Assembly: GCA_900556615.1 (NCBI GenBank)
Contig: USPP01000144.1
Location: 1-5,293 of the forward strand
DNA length: 5,293 nt
From: an uncultured Eubacteriales bacterium
Lineage (GTDB): Bacteria; Bacillota; Clostridia; Oscillospirales; CAG-272
Reading direction: 5' to 3'
In this document: positions 1 to 5,293 of the stretch, piece after piece
Layout of the letters: every line of letters starts with the position of its first letter
How positions within the stretch are numbered: the stretch's first letter is position 1
Notes under the pieces: generated by a model
Told to the model about the DNA's origin: nothing
Databases searched by the model: none
The model's input: only the letters and a program-made list of their open reading frames with translations
Made by a program: the position numbers and the translations under genes

Positions 1-2240
1 CCGTCTTGGGGTTATGCTACGGTATGAATAATCGCAACCGTCCCGTCGATGCCGGAACGCTGTCCTCCGGTTCTTCCATGAAGATTGAATTTTACCTCTA
101 TTCGGGACTTTCTGCCAAACGAACGGGTGTCGATTGTATCGCGGTCAAGACGGCTGTTATGGCTTCGGTGCACCCCACTATGGTGGAATATCCCTCTGTG
201 CGCGATGACCTGAAGGATTCGGTTACCTTAAACTGGGAGGAATTCGCCGATGGCACCGCCGAAGCACTTCTTAATCCGCTTGCCTACAATAAGGTATCAA
301 TGAATTTAAAGGATCCCGTTCTCACCTCGGAAAAGCGCGGCTCTGCCGTATATATGAGCTACGCCCGTCAGACCTCCGAACGCTACTCACACACGGATTA
401 TTCCTGCAATAACAATTGGTTGGCTGCTCTTGCCGCCTATAACCGCCTCAAGGGCAACGAAGACGTGAATACTTTGGTTTCTGCTAAAATGGATGCTTTG
501 CAATTCTATTATGATCCTGAGGCAAACATGATCCGTTGGGGCTTCCGTTATAACAACCAAGTCGGCGCCGTAGAGATGCCCTGGCAGAATTTCTTCTATC
601 ATTCTGACATTTACCGCTCCTCTATGCACGCTTCCACAGAGGATTTCAGCCCTGCTGCTCTTTCCAATCTTCTGTCCTCCATTGAAGGTATGACCGAACT
701 GGTGGAAAACAGTGGATATGTTCTCTCTCAGTGGATTGATCCCATTGAGAAGAAATCGGAAACGCAGAAGGATGTACCAGCACTCAACATCGTTTATGAA
801 CCTTGGCAGATTGGAACCTATGCCTATGTGTGTGTTAAGGGTTATGATATAAGTGGTTCACAGGAATATCTCGATATGGCAGCTACATCGCTGACCAAGG
901 TCATTGAAGAAGTGCACTATAAGGTAGAGAATGAAATTTACACTAAAGAATTCACCGATAGCGCGGAATTTCCTATCACCGAACTCTTCGGCTCCGCCAA
1001 TGGTACCTATGCCGCTTATCGTCTTTTTGAACTGACGGGTGAGGAAAAATATCTGAATTATTCTGAAGCCTTCTTCGGCATGCTTTCTCAGCTAACTTTT
1101 TGGTATGATGATAATATGTCCGATGCCGCCAAGAACAGCACGCTTCTCGGACTTTTTGAGCCCCATGGCGGTGCTTCTCATGCCTGTCCCTGGGAATCGA
1201 TCGAGGCTATCCTGCCTCTGACCGAGATTCTTGACGCTACCGGAGAATATGCTTTCAATGATTTGATTTTGGCAATTATCAACTGTCAACGAGTCAGCTC
1301 ATATAGCTTCTATCCAGTTACATGGTCAGAGGATTTTAAAAATCAGTGGGCATATAATCAGGAGGATTTCTACTATATTCCTACCGAACCGCTCTATAAC
1401 ACGATTGGGAACGGTAACGGCGACTATGGTGCACTATATATGTCCTCCCTGTCGCTTTGGAACTATCTGCTGTACGAGGCATTCGGCACCGTCGATAACG
1501 CCGATGTCATGGCTCTTTGCACCGATATCCACACGAATTATGAAAGTGCTGTCCGCGGTGCTGAGCGCAGCTTTATCCTCTATAATCCTACAAATGAAAC
1601 GGTAACGGTTACCTTCACTCAACATGAGCTTCCTGATGGCAGTTATATCATGACTGTTGAAGGACAAGAAGGAAAGGAATACACTGCTGCTGAGCTTACC
1701 GACGGCATTCGCTTTACTCTTGAATCTCGCTCTTCTCTCTGTCTTGAGGTTGTTTCCGCTTCTACTGCCGTTCTGGTGGAAGCTAATCAGGAGGTTATGA
1801 CACGTTATCGCTTAGCAATGGCATATCATACCGTTACGGAGAAAGTACAATCCATTGCCCGTGAGAGCTTTGCCGAAATTTTCCCCGATGCTGACGAGGA
1901 TGAACTTGATACACTTGCCAACTATGTCTGCACCTACATGACCTATGAAGAGGCTATGGCTCACGCTCTGAATTCCAAAACAGCAGCGGACGCCAAGCAA
2001 TCCTTCTGCGAGCGTGCCATTGCGAACGCAAAGGTCAAAAAGCTCTATGATGAAAATGCAGAAGTTCAGCTTCCCTCTGAGTATGTCACTCTGTTGGAGG
2101 CGGTAGACCAAGCTTGTAACCTCTACCGTGGCGGAAGCTTCAAGGAAGCGTATCTTCTCTGCGATTCTCTTGTTGATGCCATCGAAAATAATACTGAAAA
2201 GGAGCTTGCTGAAACGCTGATATCCGATGCCGGCGCATAA
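1..2240 (+). CDS. Large, probably secreted, helical-toroid protein of carbohydrate-active type (5'-truncated)
   Basis: I do not recognise the exact family. The frame is open to the left edge. The first possible start, a TTG at position 6, has no visible ribosome binding site, so the gene almost certainly begins upstream. Counting from that TTG, about 744 residues remain. Residues 20-60 look like the end of a beta-rich domain. Residues 135-495 contain repeated aromatic-rich helical hairpins (for example YEPWQIGTYAYVCVKGYD near 264-281 and GGASHACPWESIEAILPL near 388-405), the pattern of an alpha/alpha toroid as in six-hairpin glycosidases and polysaccharide lyases. Residues 520-583 form a short beta domain, and 590-740 are charged helices. 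There is no LPXTG motif, terminal membrane segment or dockerin at the C-terminus. Any signal peptide would lie outside the window. All 22 Arg codons are CGN, unlike the neighbouring genes. That it is a gene is near certain; a glycan-degrading role is only inferred from fold-like patterning. Confidence 0.75.
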   Translation, partial: VLGLCYGMNNRNRPVDAGTLSSGSSMKIEFYLYSGLSAKRTGVDCIAVKTAVMASVHPTMVEYPSVRDDLKDSVTLNWEEFADGTAEALLNPLAYNKVSMNLKDPVLTSEKRGSAVYMSYARQTSERYSHTDYSCNNNWLAALAAYNRLKGNEDVNTLVSAKMDALQFYYDPEANMIRWGFRYNNQVGAVEMPWQNFFYHSDIYRSSMHASTEDFSPAALSNLLSSIEGMTELVENSGYVLSQWIDPIEKKSETQKDVPALNIVYEPWQIGTYAYVCVKGYDISGSQEYLDMAATSLTKVIEEVHYKVENEIYTKEFTDSAEFPITELFGSANGTYAAYRLFELTGEEKYLNYSEAFFGMLSQLTFWYDDNMSDAAKNSTLLGLFEPHGGASHACPWESIEAILPLTEILDATGEYAFNDLILAIINCQRVSSYSFYPVTWSEDFKNQWAYNQEDFYYIPTEPLYNTIGNGNGDYGALYMSSLSLWNYLLYEAFGTVDNADVMALCTDIHTNYESAVRGAERSFILYNPTNETVTVTFTQHELPDGSYIMTVEGQEGKEYTAAELTDGIRFTLESRSSLCLEVVSASTAVLVEANQEVMTRYRLAMAYHTVTEKVQSIARESFAEIFPDADEDELDTLANYVCTYMTYEEAMAHALNSKTAADAKQSFCERAIANAKVKKLYDENAEVQLPSEYVTLLEAVDQACNLYRGGSFKEAYLLCDSLVDAIENNTEKELAETLISDAGA

Positions 2241-2403
2241 GCATCATCCTAAGATTACGAGGCATAGTAGTCGTATGCCGTCGAGACACATCGCTAAAGT
2301 GCCTTCTGCAATAATTATCGCAATCTATTCGATTGCTCTGCTGCATGACAATCTTATTGATCTCATTGAGATTAATATGCTTCAAGTTTAGTTGGCAAAT
2401 AAT
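2241..2403. other. Non-coding spacer after the left-hand gene, with small inverted repeats
   Basis: No credible gene is visible here. The stretch holds three small inverted repeats: GGCATA/TATGCC at 2261-2266 and 2274-2279, GCAATC/GATTGC at 2320-2325 and 2331-2336, and ATCTCA/TGAGAT at 2360-2365 and 2367-2372. None is followed by a T run, so none reads as a terminator. They could be transcript 3'-end structures or chance; the sequence does not decide. Confidence 0.4.
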
Positions 2404-2442
2404 AACTTAATGCAATGACACAATTGATATTAGTTTTTTATT
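2404..2442 (+). terminator. Candidate weak AT-rich terminator for the left-hand gene
   Basis: An AT-rich imperfect hairpin ends directly in a T run. The outer arms, 2404-2411 and 2429-2435, pair with one bulged T. The inner arms are CAAT at 2413-2416 and ATTG at 2423-2426, around a six-base loop. Six Ts follow at 2434-2439, the first two lying within the outer arm. It sits about 160 nt after the stop codon. The stem has few G-C pairs, so termination may be inefficient, and the stronger hairpin at 2465-2494 could serve as backup. Confidence 0.4.
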
Positions 2443-2464
2443 CCCGTTGCTATATAAATAAATT

Positions 2465-2494
2465 GACCGCTCGTTTCCGCTGAAACGGGCGGCC
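2465..2494 (-). terminator. Hairpin terminator of the carboxypeptidase-NERD unit, possibly bidirectional
   Basis: An 11-bp stem (2467-2477 with 2482-2492, four-base loop) extends outward to 2465 and 2494. It begins four bases after the TAA of the NERD gene, the expected place for an intrinsic terminator. Read on the minus strand, the stem has one C-A mismatch and is followed by a T-rich but interrupted stretch (TCAATTTATTTATA). Read on the plus strand the mismatch becomes a G-U pair, so it could also stop transcripts arriving from the left-hand gene. The broken T tract lowers confidence. Confidence 0.6.
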
Positions 2495-2498
2495 ATTC

Positions 2499-3095
2499 TT
2501 ATAGGTCCAGTGCTTGTTTTATGGAATCGATCGTATCGGGCGTCAGCTTATTTTTTCCGGTCGTGTGAATTTTTCGTTCTATGTCATCAATATCGTATAA
2601 TACTTGAAGCAGAACAGTCGTTTTGGTCAGTAAGAATACATATCCGTTAATCCAAATCGTAATTACCGAGGCGGATAAATATTTTTTTAAAATGTATATC
2701 TGCCGTTTAGCCTGTTTGATGGGATTTCTGATTATCTTCACAAAGGTCTTTCCGCCGTCGCTGACATGGTATTTTGTCCATTCCCGTGCATCCTCGCTCC
2801 CTTCCAATCTGCCACTGTAATTTTTTACTTCTATGATGAAAAGTCCGTTTTTATTAATAATGATGTTGTCAAATTCGGTTTTTTGACCGTCATGAATGAG
2901 ATGCAAGCCTGTAATGATAACATCACCGTTATCAAGAATACTTTTTATCATACCGGAAGCTATCGCTTCTCCCCTTCTGCCGGTAGCCTTTTGTGGGGAA
3001 AATATATCGTCATAATCATCGTAACCATCATTATTGTTTTTTAAGATGAGGATGATTATGGCAATGAAAACTGCTGCCAGGATTAACACGATCAT
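2499..3095 (-). CDS. Membrane-anchored NERD (nuclease-related) domain protein
   Basis: A 198-residue protein. Residues 2-18 form one hydrophobic helix (VLILAAVFIAIIILILK), followed by an acidic stretch (GYDDYDD). The NERD domain spans about residues 38-165: G39-R-R-G-E43, then E74-F-D76, then E89-V-K91, W106, and N124-P125 with Q128. The D76...E89-x-K91 spacing matches the PD-(D/E)xK-like core that gives the family its predicted nuclease relationship. The real substrate of most NERD proteins is unknown. The NERD domain is probably cytoplasmic, tethered by the N-terminal helix. The ATG is supported by AGGA (3105-3102) six bases upstream. The gene lies 36 nt after the carboxypeptidase stop, with no promoter seen between, so it is probably co-transcribed. 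No helicase or kinase domain is attached, unlike larger NERD fusions. Family assignment is firm; activity is not established. Confidence 0.88.
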   Translation of the reverse strand: MIVLILAAVFIAIIILILKNNNDGYDDYDDIFSPQKATGRRGEAIASGMIKSILDNGDVIITGLHLIHDGQKTEFDNIIINKNGLFIIEVKNYSGRLEGSEDAREWTKYHVSDGGKTFVKIIRNPIKQAKRQIYILKKYLSASVITIWINGYVFLLTKTTVLLQVLYDIDDIERKIHTTGKNKLTPDTIDSIKQALDL

Positions 3096-3105
3096 TGTTT
3101 TTCCT
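3096..3105 (-). promoter_or_regulatory. Ribosome binding site of the NERD gene
   Basis: AGGA, read on the minus strand at 3105-3102, precedes the ATG with a six-base spacer. The good spacing fixes this start and shows the gene can be translated independently of the upstream carboxypeptidase. Confidence 0.65.
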
Positions 3106-3131
3106 GTCTATTCAAAGGCTTTGTGCGAAGC

Positions 3132-4160
3132 TTATTCCGCTGCCTTATGAAGAATATCTATGATTTTTACTGCGTCGCTGAATCTGCCGTCGGAATTCGG
3201 CGCTCCGAATACGCCGATAATATAGCTTGCCCCTTTGATATCAGTGCTTACAAGGACAGAATAGGAATCGGTAAGAGAGCCCGTCTTCAGACCGGTTACG
3301 CAGTCCCGATAATAGGGAGAATCACGATGTATCAGTTGATTGGTATTGTTCCAGGTCATTGTTTCTCCGCTTTCATAAAAAACTTTATCGGTTATGGTTC
3401 CGGCATATTTCATGATTATTTCATTTTCGAGTGCTTTTTCTGCAATGATTGCGAGATCATGTGCGGTTGTGTAGTGATTTTCATAAATTAATCCGTCCGG
3501 CACACTGTAATATGTGCCGGTGCAGCCTATCGATTTTGCATATTCATTTACTCGCTCCATAAAAAAGCTGACGGCAGCGCTTCCGCTCATATTTTGATTT
3601 CCCGTTATATATCTTGCTACTCCCGCAGCGACGGCATACGCCGCGTCATTGCCGGAGGGCAAAAGCATACCTTCTATAAGCATTTCAAGCGTGAGCTTAT
3701 GCCAGGTTTTTATGTAAGCGATCGAAGAACCCTTTCCGACAAGGTCAAGTTCGTTTCCCGGTTGTATGACAGTGTCCTTGGGCATTGCTTCAAGCGCATA
3801 TAATGCTGTGAGCAGCTTCGTAATGCTTGCCGGTAAAATAGGCAATTCGGTCCCTTTTTCATACAAAAAGGAGGATTCGGTTATACTGTATATAAAAATT
3901 TGCGGAGACACAAAGGAGTCGTCTGCTTCTTCCCCGATAAGCGGCGGGGTGGTTTGAGCTTCACAGGAGGAACTTGCTGTTGTCTCCGTCGCGTTGGAAG
4001 AACTCGTCGTATTTTCGGTATCGGTATATATTGTGTTTTCCGAATCGGTAGAATGAGTACCGTCGGAAGAATTGTTCCTTTTTAAGAAAAAAGCAATAAT
4101 GCCGGAAGAAACGGATACGGCAAGAAGCATGGAAATAATAAGTATGATTTGTTTTTTCAT
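3132..4160 (-). CDS. Serine-type D-Ala-D-Ala carboxypeptidase (peptidase family S11, DacF/PBP5-like)
   Basis: A 342-residue low-molecular-weight penicillin-binding protein. These enzymes remove the terminal D-Ala from peptidoglycan pentapeptides outside the cell, limiting cross-linking. All three active-site motifs are present: S112-I-T-K115 (nucleophile and base, in PASITKLLTALYALE), S169-G-N171 (in PSGNDAAYA), and K292-T-G294 (in GLKTGSL). Residues 5-26 are a hydrophobic segment after MKK, either a signal peptide or an uncleaved signal anchor. Residues 30-68 are a Ser/Thr/Glu-rich, low-complexity linker that would span the wall side. The protein stops about 48 residues after KTG, so the C-terminal PBP5_C domain and amphipathic anchor of classical DacA/DacF are missing. 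Membrane attachment would therefore depend on the N-terminus. It is the first gene of a two-gene minus-strand unit with its own promoter. The AAGGAA before the ATG sits 14 bases away, longer than usual. Confidence 0.92.
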   Translation of the reverse strand: MKKQIILIISMLLAVSVSSGIIAFFLKRNNSSDGTHSTDSENTIYTDTENTTSSSNATETTASSSCEAQTTPPLIGEEADDSFVSPQIFIYSITESSFLYEKGTELPILPASITKLLTALYALEAMPKDTVIQPGNELDLVGKGSSIAYIKTWHKLTLEMLIEGMLLPSGNDAAYAVAAGVARYITGNQNMSGSAAVSFFMERVNEYAKSIGCTGTYYSVPDGLIYENHYTTAHDLAIIAEKALENEIIMKYAGTITDKVFYESGETMTWNNTNQLIHRDSPYYRDCVTGLKTGSLTDSYSVLVSTDIKGASYIIGVFGAPNSDGRFSDAVKIIDILHKAAE

Positions 4161-4174
4161 CAGATACGATTTTG

Positions 4175-4180
4175 TTCCTT
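4175..4180 (-). promoter_or_regulatory. Likely ribosome binding site of the carboxypeptidase gene, with long spacing
   Basis: AAGGAA, read on the minus strand at 4180-4175, is the only good Shine-Dalgarno match upstream. Its 14-base distance to the ATG at 4160 is above the usual range. A CTG codon lies immediately before the ATG in frame, but the MKK-hydrophobic N-terminus favours the ATG. Confidence 0.45.
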
Positions 4181-4206
4181 AATTTAATTTTATATGCTGT
4201 ATACAA

Positions 4207-4235
4207 ATTATATCATATTTGCGCTGAAAACACAA
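4207..4235 (-). promoter_or_regulatory. Sigma-A-type promoter with extended -10 for the carboxypeptidase-NERD unit
   Basis: On the minus strand a perfect TATAAT (4212-4207) is preceded by TG and one base, giving the extended -10 TGATATAAT. A poor -35, TTGTGT (4235-4230), lies 17 bp further upstream. The extended -10 can compensate for a weak -35. Transcription would start near 4200, leaving a leader of about 40 nt before the ATG at 4160. Confidence 0.7.
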
Positions 4236-4258
4236 TCTGTTTTTAATGGAAAAAGCTA

Positions 4259-4287
4259 TTGAAAAAAAAGCAGCGCGGTGTTATAAT
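4259..4287 (+). promoter_or_regulatory. Strong sigma-A-type promoter for the zinc ribbon-dipeptidase gene
   Basis: TTGAAA at 4259-4264 and a perfect TATAAT at 4282-4287 are separated by exactly 17 bp. TG at 4279-4280 adds an extended -10 (TGTTATAAT). Transcription would start near 4294, about 40 nt before the ATG at 4335. No terminator or riboswitch-like structure lies between the promoter and the start codon. Confidence 0.8.
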
Positions 4288-4320
4288 CATGTTGAATAAG
4301 CACATCTGATATCACACGAT

Positions 4321-4325
4321 GGGAG
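4321..4325 (+). promoter_or_regulatory. Ribosome binding site deciding the start of the fused dipeptidase gene
   Basis: GGGAG lies nine bases before the ATG at 4335. With the consensus promoter just upstream it marks 4335 as the true start. The internal in-frame ATG at 4761 has only a weak AAGAGA-type sequence before it. Confidence 0.7.
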
Positions 4326-4334
4326 AGATAAGTC

Positions 4335-5293
4335 ATGAATATTCAAATATGCCGAAAATGCAAAGCTATTTCAGAGAATGGTGTATGTCCGCTTTGCGGA
4401 AAATCCAAGAAGCTTACCGACGCTAAACCGGATGATACCGTTTATCTCACATCATGCGAGTATATCTGGTCAAAGACGGTTGAAGACATTCTTGATGAAG
4501 CGGGAATAAAATATTACAGACACGGCTCTCTCGGATCGGGTGTCATTGTCAGTATAGGAGAATTGGCAGAGCTTTACCGATATTATGTTTCGTTTTCCGA
4601 CTATGAAAGGGCAATGTCCATGATTCCGGATTTTTCTGAGTCGGTTATGACGGAGGAAGAGCTTAACGAATATATTGACAGAGAATACAATTCTGAAAAA
4701 AGGAATGAGTACCAATATAGAAAGGACGAAGAACGAAAAATCTTCGAAAGAGAATTGTTTATGAGAGAATATGTTATAAAAGGTTATAGACCGGAGAGAT
4801 TGTTTCATTATTTTGAGGATATAAGCGCCATCCCCCGCGGTTCTGGAAATGAAAAAAATATTGCCGATTATATAGAGAAGTTTGCGGCGGACAGAGGCTT
4901 GTTTTGTCTGAGAGACGGCTTGAATAATGTTTTTATCAGAAAGTCGGCAACGCCGGGCTATGAGACACAACCGTGCGTTATGCTTCAGGGACATACCGAC
5001 ATGGTATGTGAAAAAAATGCCGGAACAGAGCATGATTTTCAGACGGAGGGACTTGAACTGTATGTGGAGGACGGCTGGCTGAGAGCAAGAGGGACGACTC
5101 TCGGGGGAGATGACGGAGCGGCGGTTGCGGCAATGCTTTATGCGCTTGATGACGAGACGCTTTGTCATCCTGAGCTTGAATGTTTGTTCACCACCGGAGA
5201 GGAAACAGGTCTTTACGGCGCTTCCGGATTTGATTATTCGGTCGTACATGCTAAAAAACTCATAAATCTGGATTCTGAAGCAGAGGGAGTCGC
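4335..5293 (+). CDS. pepD: Zinc ribbon-DUF2007-like domain fused to aminoacyl-histidine dipeptidase (PepD, M20 family), 3'-truncated
   Basis: 319 codons are visible and the frame is still open at the window edge. Residues 1-25 are a zinc ribbon (C6-x-x-C9 and C18-x-x-C21). Residues 35-97 resemble DUF2007, a small putative signalling or regulatory domain: a TVYLTSCEYIWSKTVEDILD helix region, then EAGIKYY, and a YYVSFSDYERA ending. Residues 105-142 are a highly charged, probably helical linker. From M143 on, the sequence matches PepD (Xaa-His dipeptidase, metal-dependent, cytoplasmic): IPRGSGNEKN at 166-175, H220-T-D222 (metal ligand and catalytic Asp), D259 in GTTLGGDDG, E289-E290 in TTGEETG, and D313 in INLDSEAEG. 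These positions line up with E. coli PepD as I recall it. The usual PepD is near 485 residues and starts about where M143 lies, so the first 142 residues are extra. The gene is divergent from the carboxypeptidase. 14 of 18 Arg codons are AGA/AGG. PepD assignment is firm, DUF2007 moderate. Confidence 0.9.
   Translation, partial: MNIQICRKCKAISENGVCPLCGKSKKLTDAKPDDTVYLTSCEYIWSKTVEDILDEAGIKYYRHGSLGSGVIVSIGELAELYRYYVSFSDYERAMSMIPDFSESVMTEEELNEYIDREYNSEKRNEYQYRKDEERKIFERELFMREYVIKGYRPERLFHYFEDISAIPRGSGNEKNIADYIEKFAADRGLFCLRDGLNNVFIRKSATPGYETQPCVMLQGHTDMVCEKNAGTEHDFQTEGLELYVEDGWLRARGTTLGGDDGAAVAAMLYALDDETLCHPELECLFTTGEETGLYGASGFDYSVVHAKKLINLDSEAEGV

Noticed and set aside
6..8. TTG as the real start of the left-hand gene
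   Set aside because: It lies at the window edge with the frame open before it and no visible ribosome binding site. A beta-rich domain appears to be already under way, so the gene is 5'-truncated.
2261..2279. GGCATA/TATGCC hairpin as the terminator of the left-hand gene
   Set aside because: The stem is six bases and no T run follows. The structure at 2404-2442 fits better.
2140..2385. An 81-codon minus-strand frame spanning the end of the left-hand gene and the spacer
   Set aside because: About 100 bases are antisense to the left-hand gene, there is no convincing ribosome binding site, and the Arg/His-rich product is of shadow type.
2623..3491. Plus-strand frames of 65-122 codons across the NERD and carboxypeptidase genes
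   Set aside because: They are antisense to genes with complete family motifs and have no promoter or Shine-Dalgarno of their own.
3961..4206. An 81-codon minus-strand frame overlapping the carboxypeptidase N-terminus
   Set aside because: It would begin at or within the -10 region of the promoter. It also reads through the Ser/Thr linker in another frame, producing a Phe/Arg-rich sequence with no domain.
4307..4314. Palindrome TGATATCA in the leader of the dipeptidase gene as an operator
   Set aside because: It is only eight bases, its flanks do not extend the symmetry, and such a site is expected by chance in AT-rich leaders.
4761..4763. Internal in-frame ATG as the true start of an unfused pepD
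   Set aside because: It matches the usual PepD start but has only a weak Shine-Dalgarno and no stop codon separating it from the upstream module. The strong promoter and GGGAG belong to the ATG at 4335. It remains possible as a secondary start.
4470..5249. A 259-codon open frame on the minus strand antisense to the dipeptidase gene
   Set aside because: Its product is basic and low in recognisable motifs. The opposite strand carries an unmistakable PepD with promoter, ribosome binding site and intact metal ligands, so the antisense frame is a shadow.

Overview
The window looks like a chromosomal segment from a low-to-moderate-GC Firmicute, most likely a gut-type Clostridia (Oscillospirales or Lachnospirales style). 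This is inferred from the family content (S11 D-Ala-D-Ala carboxypeptidase, NERD protein, PepD-type dipeptidase with an IPRGSGNE segment), from AGA-rich arginine codon use in the right half, and from consensus sigma-A promoters. No species can be named from the sequence alone.

Layout. Positions 1-2240 (+) hold the 3' part of a large gene whose 5' end lies outside the window. It encodes an aromatic-rich, mostly helical protein resembling the alpha/alpha-toroid part of a secreted polysaccharide-active enzyme. A small beta domain and a helical tail follow. Positions 2241-2498 are non-coding and contain a weak AT-rich terminator candidate and a strong hairpin shared by the converging genes. Positions 2499-4160 (-) hold a two-gene unit read right to left: an S11 penicillin-binding carboxypeptidase with intact SxxK, SxN and KTG motifs, then a membrane-anchored NERD (nuclease-related) protein 36 nt further on. 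Positions 4161-4334 are a compact divergent promoter region with an extended -10 on each strand. From 4335 to the window end (+) runs one open frame joining a CxxC/CxxC zinc ribbon, a DUF2007-like domain and a charged linker to an M20-family aminoacyl-histidine dipeptidase (PepD). The 3' end is cut off.

How they fit together. The carboxypeptidase trims stem peptides of peptidoglycan outside the cell. The PepD-like enzyme would hydrolyse dipeptides in the cytoplasm. Their back-to-back promoters make joint regulation possible, but nothing in the sequence proves a shared pathway. The NERD protein probably rides on the carboxypeptidase transcript. The left-hand gene appears unrelated to the rest and has a sharply different codon preference (0 of 22 Arg codons are AGA/AGG, against 21 of 31 in the other three genes).

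The most notable item is the zinc ribbon-DUF2007-PepD fusion. I found no clear case for a wholly new defence or mobile system.
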